Assembly: GCA_021325145.1 (NCBI GenBank)
Contig: JAJPHR010000077.1
Coordinates: forward strand, 1 to 64,000
Direction of reading: 5' to 3'
DNA length: 64,000 nt
Source: Verrucomicrobiota bacterium
GTDB lineage: Bacteria > Verrucomicrobiota > Verrucomicrobiia > Limisphaerales > Pedosphaeraceae
Under the pieces are notes generated by a model. It had not been told where the DNA came from. It made no database searches and saw only the letters and a program-made list of their open reading frames with translations. Below are positions 27,165-35,232 of this stretch, piece after piece (within the stretch, counting starts at the first letter, position 1; each line of letters begins with the position of its first letter). Made by a program: the position numbers and the translations under genes.

Positions 27165-27330
27165 GTCACATGCACTTCTTCTAAACAGCGCACTATAGGA
27201 TGGTGGTGTTAGAATTCAATAGGAGTCACGCAAAAAGTTTTGGGCGAACGAATCGCGCGCCGTGGCTCTCAAGGTTCTTCCGGTTAAAGGCGGCGGATTA
27301 ATGGCTCAAATCATGGAGAAACGAAGAAGA

Positions 27331-27416
27331 TGGTGGTAGGAACTGGATTCGAACCAGTGAAGGCGTAAGCCAGCAGATTTACAGTCTGCCCCCGTTGGCC
27401 ACTTGGGTATCCTACC
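27331..27416 (-). tRNA. tRNA-Tyr (GTA)
   Basis: 86 nt on the reverse strand. The acceptor arms GGTAGGA and TCCTACC pair, followed by A and an encoded CCA. The anticodon stem GCAGA/TCTGC encloses CTGTAAA, giving anticodon GTA. The T loop reads GGTTCGAATCC, and a long variable arm makes it a class II tRNA, as expected for bacterial Tyr. Confidence 0.96.
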
Positions 27417-27506
27417 AGCCAGGTCCCGCAAGATAACGCGGGCCGCACATTAAGCCAAACGGCCCCGTGCTTGTCAACAGGCCCCATGTGGCCTAACGTA
27501 CCAGGT

Positions 27507-28847
27507 ATGTTCGACACGCTGAGCAGCAAACTCCAGAATGCCTTCAAGAACCTGCGCGGCCTCGGCAAAATTTCCGAGGCCAATGTCGCTGATTCCTTGC
27601 GCGAGGTCCGGCTCGCCCTGCTGGAGGCCGATGTCAATTTCAAGGTCGCCCGCGATTTCATCGAACGCGTCAAAACCAAGGCTCTCGGCCAGGAAGTCAT
27701 CCAAAGCATCCAACCCGGCCAGCAAATCATCAAGATCATCCATGACGAATTGGTCGAACTTCTGGGCTCGGCCAACGATGGCCTGAATTTGAGCGGCAAC
27801 CCGGCCTGCGTATTGATGGTGGGTTTGCACGGCTCCGGCAAAACCACCTCCAGCGCCAAGCTCGCCCGGTTGCTCCTCAAGCAAGGCCGCACCCCGTTGC
27901 TGGTGGCTGCGGACGTTTTTCGTCCGGCCGCCATGGATCAATTGGAAACCCTCGGCAAGCAGGTCGAAATCCCGGTCTTCGTCCGCAAGGGCGAAACCGA
28001 CGTCCTCAAAATCGCTCGCGGCGCGCTCGAATATGCGAAGGAGAACAATCGCAACACGTTGATTTTCGACACCGCCGGACGGTTGCAGATCGACGAACCG
28101 CTCGTCCAGGAATTGGTCCGGCTGCGCGACCTCGTCAAACCGCAGGAAATCCTGCTGGTGCTCGACGCCGCTACCGGTCAGGAAGCCGTGAACGTGGCGA
28201 CGCATTTCGATCAGGCGTTAACAATCACCGGCTCCATTCTCACCAAATTGGACGGTGACGCCCGCGGCGGCGCGGCCTTGAGCTTGAAAGCAGTCACCGG
28301 CAAGCCGATCAAACTCGCCGGCACCGGCGAAAAGGTCGAGGAATTCGAGCCGTTCCATCCGGATCGCATGGCCTCGCGCATCCTTGGCATGGGTGACGTG
28401 GTCAGTCTCGTCGAACGCGCCGCCGAAGCCGTGGACATCGACGAAGCCAAGCGCATGGAGGAGAAGATGCGCAAAGGCCAGTTCACGCTGGAGGATTTTC
28501 TCGAACAATTCCGCCAAATGAAAAAGCTGGGCCCGCTCGAAAGCATTATCGGCATGCTGCCTGGCGGATCGGATATGTTAAAAGGCGCGGATTTGGGGAA
28601 GCAGGAAAAGGAATTCCGCCGCATGGAGGGGATGATTTGCGCGATGACGCCGAAGGAGCGCCAGCAACCGCAAATCCTCAACGCCAAACGCCGCATCCGC
28701 ATCGCGAAGGGCAGCGGCGTGAGCGTGACCGAACTCAACACGATGCTGAACAAGTTCTACCAGATGCAGCAGATGATGAAGAAGATGGGCAAGTTCCAGC
28801 GCATGATGATGAAACGTGGCGGGATGCCCGGGATGCTGGGGAGTTAA
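27507..28847 (+). CDS. ffh: Signal recognition particle protein Ffh
   Basis: 446 residues from ATG at 27507 (MFDTLSSKLQNAFKNLRGLG). N-terminal four-helix N domain to about residue 90, then the GTPase domain with P-loop GLHGSGKTT (106-114), DTAGR and TKLDGDARGGAAL, and a methionine-rich M domain that ends in MQQMMKKMGKFQRMMMKRGG. It binds the signal sequences of nascent inner membrane proteins and 4.5S RNA and targets ribosomes to FtsY. An ATG-less upstream extension (to 27471) is in frame but not conserved in the family. It diverges from the tRNA gene. Confidence 0.97.
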   Translation: MFDTLSSKLQNAFKNLRGLGKISEANVADSLREVRLALLEADVNFKVARDFIERVKTKALGQEVIQSIQPGQQIIKIIHDELVELLGSANDGLNLSGNPACVLMVGLHGSGKTTSSAKLARLLLKQGRTPLLVAADVFRPAAMDQLETLGKQVEIPVFVRKGETDVLKIARGALEYAKENNRNTLIFDTAGRLQIDEPLVQELVRLRDLVKPQEILLVLDAATGQEAVNVATHFDQALTITGSILTKLDGDARGGAALSLKAVTGKPIKLAGTGEKVEEFEPFHPDRMASRILGMGDVVSLVERAAEAVDIDEAKRMEEKMRKGQFTLEDFLEQFRQMKKLGPLESIIGMLPGGSDMLKGADLGKQEKEFRRMEGMICAMTPKERQQPQILNAKRRIRIAKGSGVSVTELNTMLNKFYQMQQMMKKMGKFQRMMMKRGGMPGMLGS

Positions 28848-28952
28848 GATTTTCGTCGGTGACATTGAACGAAGGGTGGAAGATACAAGGGAACCACAGA
28901 TTTTTCCACGACGCCAAAGGACGCGGTTCTGCCGTGCAGTGAAACATCCGGG

Positions 28953-29507
28953 CTACGACTTCAACGGCGCGCCGACGCTAATCCCGTGCTTTAGACAATA
29001 AGCGCCGTTTACCACATATTTGTCCGCCCAATGTTTTAGTTTCGAGCGTTCCTCGGCGGACAAGGCCCGAACGATTTTGGCCGGCGTGCCCAAAACAAGT
29101 GATCCCGCCGGAATCTGCATTCCACCCGGCACCACCGTCTTGGCGCCGATCAGAGATTGATCACCCACTATCGCACCGTCCAGGACGACCGCACCCATGC
29201 CCACCAACACCTCGTTTCCGATGGTGCAGGCATGCACGATCGCGGAATGGCCGACGGTGACGTAGTCGCCGAGGATACACGGATACTCGTCCGCCAGATG
29301 CACAACGGCGTTGTCCTGGATGTTGGTGCCTTTGCCGATGATGATTCGATTGATGTCACCCCGCAGCACCGCGTGATACCACGCGCTTGAATAATCGCCC
29401 ATCGTGACATCGCCAATGACCACGGCGCTGCTGGCCACGTAAACGCCGTGGCCCAGTTTGGGCTGCACGCGCAAAAATGTGTCCAATTGGTGGCTCAAAG
29501 CTTCCAT
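28953..29507 (-). CDS. Gamma-carbonic anhydrase-like hexapeptide repeat protein
   Basis: 184 residues from ATG at 29507, which has GGAG six bases upstream; a TTG at 29519 is less likely. Left-handed beta-helix repeats are visible throughout (VVIGDVTMGDYSSAWYHAVL, NRIIIGKGTNIQDNAVVHLA, CILGDYVTVGHSAIVHACTI). The three His in NAVVH, VGH and AIVH occupy the metal-ligand positions of the YrdA/gamma-CA family. It forms trimers with a Zn or Fe site in that family. True carbonic anhydrase activity is uncertain because many homologues are inactive. It stands alone on this strand. Confidence 0.92.
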   Translation of the reverse strand: MEALSHQLDTFLRVQPKLGHGVYVASSAVVIGDVTMGDYSSAWYHAVLRGDINRIIIGKGTNIQDNAVVHLADEYPCILGDYVTVGHSAIVHACTIGNEVLVGMGAVVLDGAIVGDQSLIGAKTVVPGGMQIPAGSLVLGTPAKIVRALSAEERSKLKHWADKYVVNGAYCLKHGISVGAPLKS

Positions 29508-29542
29508 ACGTTGCTCCAACAGTTTAACTCACGATGAGGAGG

Positions 29543-29663
29543 CGCGAAACACCAAAAAACCAAACACCCAAGCTCCAGATCCAAATTTCAAGCCGCCACA
29601 TCGCTTTGGAGTTTGTGGCTTGGAGTTTTTCTGAAGCTTGGTGTTTGGTTTTGGTGTTTCACC
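29543..29663. repeat. About 120-nt inverted-repeat element
   Basis: The left arm GCGAAACACCAAAAAACCAAACACCCAAGCTCC and the right arm ending GCTTGGTGTTTGGTTTTGGTGTTTCAC are inverted copies, with an inner dyad (CAAGCCGCCAC against GTGGCTTG). It fills the gap between two genes on the same strand. One arm matches the element at 16440-16503. Confidence 0.8.
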
Positions 29664-29669
29664 CGCCGG

Positions 29670-30431
29670 TTACAATCCCGTCGGATGATCCAAAAAAACC
29701 CACGGCACTTTGAACCGTCGCGATAAATCGGCCGCGAGCGCCTTCACACCAAACGTCTCGGTGGCGTAATGGCCGCCATAGAAGACATTCAGGCCCAGTT
29801 CCTCCGCCAACGCATAAGTCCAGTGCGGCCCTTCTCCGGTAATGAATGTGTCCACCCCCTCCTTCGCCGCCAGTTTCAACTGGCTGCCCGCACCGCCGGT
29901 CACCACGCCAATTCGACGGCACGCCTCACCGCCGCCCGGCAATAATTTGGGCGGCGCGCCCAGGACGCAATGCAGCCGCCTCCCCAGTTCCACGCGCGCA
30001 ATGTTCGCTGTGGTTTGGAATCCGATGAACTGGCCTTTGTCGAAAAAGAATGGCTGCAGACGGCGCAATCCCAGAGCAGCGCAAAGCCGGGCATTGTTGC
30101 CAAGCCGCGGATGCGCATCCAGCGGCAGATGCGAACTGTAAACCGCGAGATTATTGTCGATCAGCAGCCGCAACATCTCATGGCGCTTGCCCGTCCAGGG
30201 ATGCGTGGCCGACCAGAAAAGTCCATGATGCACGATCAATAAATCCGCCTTTTCCTCCACCGCCATCCGAACCGTCGCCAGGCTCGCATCCACAGTCGCA
30301 GCGATGCGCGTGACCGTGCCACGGTTCGTAACCTGCAATCCATTGGCCGCGCCATCGTAATCCTGCACGTTCGCCGTGCGCAACAGCCGGTCGCAATACG
30401 TGACCAAGGTGGAGAGCGCCACTTTCGCCAT
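29670..30431 (-). CDS. Nif3-like dinuclear metal protein
   Basis: 253 residues from ATG at 30431 (MAKVALSTLVTYCDRLLRTA). Conserved metal-site motifs of the NIF3/YbgI family are visible: DLLIVHHGLFW with the His pair, SSHLPLDAHPRLGNNARL, and FYGGHYATETFGVKALAADL with the His and Glu ligands near the C-terminus. The family forms hexamers with a two-metal site. Reported activities vary and the physiological role is unclear. The upstream SbcC gene is on the same strand, about 240 bp away with a REP-like element between. Confidence 0.92.
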   Translation of the reverse strand: MAKVALSTLVTYCDRLLRTANVQDYDGAANGLQVTNRGTVTRIAATVDASLATVRMAVEEKADLLIVHHGLFWSATHPWTGKRHEMLRLLIDNNLAVYSSHLPLDAHPRLGNNARLCAALGLRRLQPFFFDKGQFIGFQTTANIARVELGRRLHCVLGAPPKLLPGGGEACRRIGVVTGGAGSQLKLAAKEGVDTFITGEGPHWTYALAEELGLNVFYGGHYATETFGVKALAADLSRRFKVPWVFLDHPTGL

Positions 30432-30572
30432 GTCCCTAGCCAAGCAGAGCCGAACGCGAAAGGCAAAGAGAAAGGCCATCCCAGTTTCTGCGTTAAATTC
30501 AAAGAATTGCGGCAGCCGAACGCAAACCTTAACCCGAGTGCCGCAGGTAAAGTTTGGAAGAAACGGACTTAA

Positions 30573-30656
30573 GAGCCTATCTCGGTAGGGCGCGTCACTC
30601 CGTACGCGCCGACGGCGGGCAGAGGACTGCCCGCCCTACCGAGATAGGTTCTAAGC
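30573..30656. repeat. REP-like palindromic element, copy 1
   Basis: Outer arms CCTATCTCGGTAGGGCG and GCCCTACCGAGATAGG pair perfectly. Inside are two further hairpins, GCGCGT/ACGCGC and GGCGGGCAG/CTGCCCGCC, so the element can fold into a three-way cruciform. It lies between sbcC and the Nif3-like gene. The same element is present in the opposite orientation at 49489-49578. Confidence 0.9.
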
Positions 30657-30673
30657 CGTCGGCTGGCGCCAGT

Positions 30674-33670
30674 TCAAACTGAATCAACCGGCAGGGAACC
30701 CTCGCCCGCTGTCTTGCGAATGAACACCACGTTTTCCGTCTTTCCCTCGAACGCGTCGTCGTGGGAAACCAGCAGCAGTTGATCGAGGCGGCTTTCGCCC
30801 GCATGCTGCAAGCGCACGATCGCATCGGCCAGCTTTTCGCGGCTGTCGGCGTCCACGCCGTAAGTCGGTTCGTCGAACACACAGAAGTTCAAGCCACTGA
30901 ATTCCTGGATCATGGCCAGCGTCATGGCCAGGGCGATTTTGGTTTGCTCCCCGCCCGAGAGCATCGCGAAGCGGCGCTCGCCCGGATCGATGCGCAGGCT
31001 GTAACGCTCGGCGCTCCACTCCAACTCGATGGGCTCCGGATTGATCTGATTGAAAATCTGCTGCGCGCGTCCGGCAATCCGATGGCAAACACGCTCGGCC
31101 ACCAGTGGCGCCGCTTTTTGTAAAATCTGCCGGGCCTTTTGCGTCAACTGGGCGCAGGCTTCGAGCTTGCGCCGGCCAGCCAGCGCAGTTTCCTTCTCCT
31201 GGCACGCGGTCTGCCACTCGGCGAAGCGCGTGCCTTCGCGCTTAACTTCCTTGCGGGCGCTCTCCCATTTTTCCAAATCGACGCTGAGCCGCTGGCCCGC
31301 CTCTTCCGCCCGTTGACGCGCCGCTGCCAATGCACCCGGATCGAACTCGCGTTTTGCCGCCTCATGCAGCGCTTCCTTTTGGCGCAGCGACTGGGTTGCT
31401 TGTGACTCGGCTTCACTCGATTGCTCAAGGGCCTTCAGCAACTCCGGCAGGCGATCGGCCATTGGCTTCGCCCCCAAATACTTTTCATGGCCCGGGCGAT
31501 TGTCAGCCATCAATCGTTGTTGTTCCCGCAGATCGTCCTCCAATCGAGCGAAAGGCAGGAGTTTTTCATCGAGTGCAGTTAAAAGCTTCGCCGCGGTCGC
31601 CATTGCTTCATCGGCTTTTGCGGCCTCGGCACCTTGTTCTTCGATTTTGGCGGTCAACTCACTGGCCTCAATTTCCATTTCCTTGAGTTGTTCCTGCCTG
31701 TTCTTCACATCGCGCTCCGCGCCAACTCGTTCGCTTCGTTGCTTCTCGAACTCGCCAAAGCGTTCCTCCAGGTCGTCGGCCGTCTTTTCGAGCGCACTCG
31801 ATATCTGGCGGCAAAACACCCGTTGCACCTTGAGCAATTCCCCAAGCGCTCCGGCATTCAACGCATCTCCAGTCTTATCCAGGCAGTCCTCCATCCTCAC
31901 TGGAGCCGGAGGTTGGAATTGCAGGCGCGCCGAATGGGCGGGAAGATAGTCGCGCAGGATTTCAAAATGTCGTTGCGTTTCGGAAGGAAACAAATTGTTG
32001 CCGGCACTGATCAGCGACTCAATGTCCCTGGCAATCGATTTTTTTAATTCCGTCCGCTGGCCGTCTTCTTTGACGAGCTTTTCCAGCAGCGCTTTCGCCT
32101 TTTGATGCGCCGCTTTGGCTTCTTGATATTCCTTGGAGAGCCGCTTGATCTCTTTTTCGTGGGTGGAGACATTGGCCTGAACTTTCTTCGGTTCAAATTG
32201 CCGGCACCTTTCCTTGAGAAAAGGGCAAACACCCCCGGTGATTTCCTTGAGTTGCTCGGAAAAGCTCTCCTTGAGTTTTTCAGTTTCCGCGAGCTTTTTC
32301 GCGAGCGATTGCTCCGCCTTTCCGGCGCGCTCCTCGTCTGCGCGAGCTTGCGTGAGGGCCTTCGAATCCCAGTCCGCGATGGTTTTCGCGTCCGCCAGAA
32401 TGGCTTCCGTCTTCGTCGAAAGATTTTCAACGTGCGCCACCAGCGTTTCCCTCCAATGATTCAGCGCCTCACGGGACCGGCGCGCAGCCTCGGTTGCGGC
32501 TGACAACCGGTCGAACCCGGGCTGGCTCTCCTGCCGGGCTTTTCGGTCCTGTTCAACCTGTTCCCGCAATTGGCCTGCTTTCTTGAGGCGCGCTTCCTTT
32601 TGCTGCGTGTAATTCGCCGCCTGCTGGCGCGCGGCCCGGGCTTTTTCCTGGGCGGCGGTTTTTTGGTTCGCAGCCTCAGCCCGCTGTTCCTTCAGGCGGG
32701 TTTTCTCCCGCTGCTGCTCCTGAAGCCGTTGCAACGCTTCCGCGGCTTTCATGTAGCTGTCGTGGGCAGCCTGGGTCGCATTTGCCGTTTCGACGGCTTG
32801 TCGTGATTCCCGAACACGTTGCTCGTCCTCCTGCTTCTTCTGCGCGGCCAATTTGAGCAGGTTGTGGGCTGACTCAAGCGCGGATTTCGCGTCGCGATAC
32901 GCCTGCTCCTTTTGTTCGAAAGCTTGCTTCTGCCCGTCGGCGTCCTTTTTTTCCTTCCGACCCGACTCGACCTTCTGCTCCAATTCATCGGCCTCCCGTT
33001 GCCGAAGCTTAACCTTCTCCGGACTGCTCGCCCGTTCGCGGATGCGCTCCTCGATGGTGGCCAATTTGGTATCGCGTTCGTGGATCAACTCGGCGAAGCG
33101 ATCGACCACGGGCTTGAGCTTCTCGAAACAATCCCGAAAGATCTCCACATCCAGCAATGGTTCGAAATGCCGGCGCGCCTCGGCTGGCTTCGAATCGAAC
33201 GGCCACGTGAGACGGCCCTGTTTCACGCCCACGAGTTTCGAGAACAATTCCGAGAGACGGGCCTGGTCTGGAAAGCCGAGCAGCCGGCATAGATAAGCCG
33301 AGACTTCCTCATCACCTTCCGCTTCGATGCTTCCATCCTGGACCAGGATTACTTTAGAACGTCTCTTGCTCTGAATACCCAATCCGCGCTCGACACGGTA
33401 CGCCTGGCCGCCCTGCTCGAACACCACGTCGATTTCTCCCGCCCGCTTGCCCGCGCGCACGAGGTACGTGGCCACGTCAAATCCCTCCTCGTAGATGGGC
33501 CGGGTGACAAACAACGCATAGCCGAGGCTTTCAATCAGCGTGGATTTTCCGTGCCCATTATTCCCGGCGATGCGGTTGACGCCCGGCTCGAATCGCACCG
33601 TCACTCCATCCCCGCCGGGGCCTTCGCCGTACGATTTGATGTTCTTGAGGCGTATGGAGCGAACAATCAT
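30674..33670 (-). CDS. SbcC/Rad50-type SMC ATPase
   Basis: 998 residues. Walker A GNNGHGKST at 36-44 and, near the C-terminus, the signature MLSGGEQTKIALAMTLAM followed by Walker B NFCVFDEPTYGVD. About 650 residues of charged coiled coil lie between. Near residue 480, at the apex, GVCPFLKERCRQF provides a CX6C pair instead of the usual CxxC zinc hook. It should work with the SbcD-like nuclease to process DNA ends and hairpins. The SbcD gene overlaps it by 4 bp (ATGA), so they form an operon. The presence of many palindromic repeats in this genome region makes a hairpin nuclease pertinent. Confidence 0.93.
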   Translation of the reverse strand: MIVRSIRLKNIKSYGEGPGGDGVTVRFEPGVNRIAGNNGHGKSTLIESLGYALFVTRPIYEEGFDVATYLVRAGKRAGEIDVVFEQGGQAYRVERGLGIQSKRRSKVILVQDGSIEAEGDEEVSAYLCRLLGFPDQARLSELFSKLVGVKQGRLTWPFDSKPAEARRHFEPLLDVEIFRDCFEKLKPVVDRFAELIHERDTKLATIEERIRERASSPEKVKLRQREADELEQKVESGRKEKKDADGQKQAFEQKEQAYRDAKSALESAHNLLKLAAQKKQEDEQRVRESRQAVETANATQAAHDSYMKAAEALQRLQEQQREKTRLKEQRAEAANQKTAAQEKARAARQQAANYTQQKEARLKKAGQLREQVEQDRKARQESQPGFDRLSAATEAARRSREALNHWRETLVAHVENLSTKTEAILADAKTIADWDSKALTQARADEERAGKAEQSLAKKLAETEKLKESFSEQLKEITGGVCPFLKERCRQFEPKKVQANVSTHEKEIKRLSKEYQEAKAAHQKAKALLEKLVKEDGQRTELKKSIARDIESLISAGNNLFPSETQRHFEILRDYLPAHSARLQFQPPAPVRMEDCLDKTGDALNAGALGELLKVQRVFCRQISSALEKTADDLEERFGEFEKQRSERVGAERDVKNRQEQLKEMEIEASELTAKIEEQGAEAAKADEAMATAAKLLTALDEKLLPFARLEDDLREQQRLMADNRPGHEKYLGAKPMADRLPELLKALEQSSEAESQATQSLRQKEALHEAAKREFDPGALAAARQRAEEAGQRLSVDLEKWESARKEVKREGTRFAEWQTACQEKETALAGRRKLEACAQLTQKARQILQKAAPLVAERVCHRIAGRAQQIFNQINPEPIELEWSAERYSLRIDPGERRFAMLSGGEQTKIALAMTLAMIQEFSGLNFCVFDEPTYGVDADSREKLADAIVRLQHAGESRLDQLLLVSHDDAFEGKTENVVFIRKTAGEGSLPVDSV

Positions 33671-35043
33671 GGTTGGCCGCCTCCCTCTGCGCCGACAACA
33701 GCAGCCGGTTGGCTCGCAGCTTCAACCGATTCAGTGGCGGACTGGATTTTTTCGACCAGCGGACTGGCCGCAATAAGCTCCGCCAGCTCGTCCGCCGAAT
33801 TCTTCGCGCGAACACCTTCCTTTAGTTGAAAAAACAGGTTCGTGATCGCTTCCTGCTCCCCGTCGAGTCCCCACAAGTTTTCTTCGTCAACCAGGGCTCG
33901 GATGGACATTCGCTCGATCTCTTCGCGCGAGAGCGGCGTCTGGCCTCCGGCGATTTGCAAACCGGCCGACTCCAGGTTAATGGCGGAGGCGTCCAGCGAC
34001 ACAGCCTTTACCCCGGCGGCGCGCTCAATGTTCTGCGCGGCCATCGGTAAATCCAGCGCGATGCGCCCGAGATTTACCTTGCCGGTCAGGTGCAGCGAAA
34101 TCGCCGCCTCGGGAGGCGCGAGATTCGCGAGGATCAACTCGACAGCCGCCTTTTCCAACGCGGCGGCTCCGTCCTTGAGCTTGTTTCCATACGGGGTGCA
34201 ATCCAGATTCAGATGAATGACGGGCCGGCGCGGATTGCTCCGGACTTGCAGCGTTTGCAAAGGTTGCGCGGCAGACGGATCGATTTCCACCCAGGCATAA
34301 CCTCGCGAGACCGGGTCGCCGCGTTTGTCCCGGTCGTAGTGCGACTCGGTTAATTCACAATTCTCAGGCGAGCCGGGATTGCACGCCCAACCCTCGTGAA
34401 TCATGGGCTTGTGAATGTGCCCCAGGGCCAGGTACGCGACCCGCTCGCGAATGCGCGCCAGGTCCTCCCTGGAAAACCCGCCGCCTTCGCCCACGAAATA
34501 ATCCGGACCTGCATGCAACAGCAGCACGTGAGGTCGCCCGGCTTCAAACCGCTCCACCAACGTGCGCACTTTGTGCGGAGTCGCCGCACCCAGATAACCG
34601 GCCCCGACAAACCGCACTCCGCCCAGATCGAGCCACGCTCCGCGGCGAGTCTCCGGTTTCCACGGTTCCAGCACCGGTCCCTCGGGACCGAATCGCGCTG
34701 CCAACAGCTTCAACAAGCCATCATCCGCGAGATAATCCAGCCAAGTCGGCTCATCCGAGTTCAGCAGGGCCTTGTCGTGATTGCCCGCGATGGCAATAAC
34801 TGGAATGCCCGCGGCCTTGAGTTTGGCGAGGATCTCCTGCGCCTGGCGCAGATGCGGCGGCTCCACCTGCGGCCGGTCGAACAAATCACCGGCCAGTAGA
34901 AAGGCATCCGCCTTCTCCGTGATCGCCTGTTCCGCGATGTAGCCGAAAGCGACGGCAAAATCCGAGTCCGGTAGCCGGCCGTCCAGCCGTCGCCGTCCGA
35001 GGTGAATGTCCGCCGCATGAACGAGTTTTATTATGCTGCTCAA
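33667..35043 (-). CDS. SbcD/Mre11-type nuclease
   Basis: 458 residues if TTG at 35043 is used (LSSIIKLVHAADIHLGRRRL); another TTG is at 35079, and there is no ATG upstream of the first motif. Metallophosphatase motifs: HAADIHLG, LLAGDLFDRPQVEPPHL, AIAGNHDKALL, and LLLHAGPDYF with YLALGHIHKPMIHEG. The order and spacing are those of the Mre11/SbcD calcineurin-like phosphoesterases, with a C-terminal capping domain. It should cut DNA ends with Mn2+ in complex with the SbcC-like protein encoded 4 bp overlapping downstream. Confidence 0.92.
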   Translation of the reverse strand: MSSIIKLVHAADIHLGRRRLDGRLPDSDFAVAFGYIAEQAITEKADAFLLAGDLFDRPQVEPPHLRQAQEILAKLKAAGIPVIAIAGNHDKALLNSDEPTWLDYLADDGLLKLLAARFGPEGPVLEPWKPETRRGAWLDLGGVRFVGAGYLGAATPHKVRTLVERFEAGRPHVLLLHAGPDYFVGEGGGFSREDLARIRERVAYLALGHIHKPMIHEGWACNPGSPENCELTESHYDRDKRGDPVSRGYAWVEIDPSAAQPLQTLQVRSNPRRPVIHLNLDCTPYGNKLKDGAAALEKAAVELILANLAPPEAAISLHLTGKVNLGRIALDLPMAAQNIERAAGVKAVSLDASAINLESAGLQIAGGQTPLSREEIERMSIRALVDEENLWGLDGEQEAITNLFFQLKEGVRAKNSADELAELIAASPLVEKIQSATESVEAASQPAAVVGAEGGGQP

Positions 35044-35232
35044 CCAGCTTATCCCAACTCGCTCCCGGCTCGTGAGCAAGCCTTAAGTTCTTCCGGCTAC
35101 GATCCAGGGTGCATTGTTCCCACGAGGAGTGCAGCGTCCTCCGAAAGACGCCGTTATGTTGCGTATTGGGCAATGTTGAGAAGCGTCTTGTGACACCGGC
35201 GAACTTGGGGACCCGGAACCGCGGCCGCTCCA

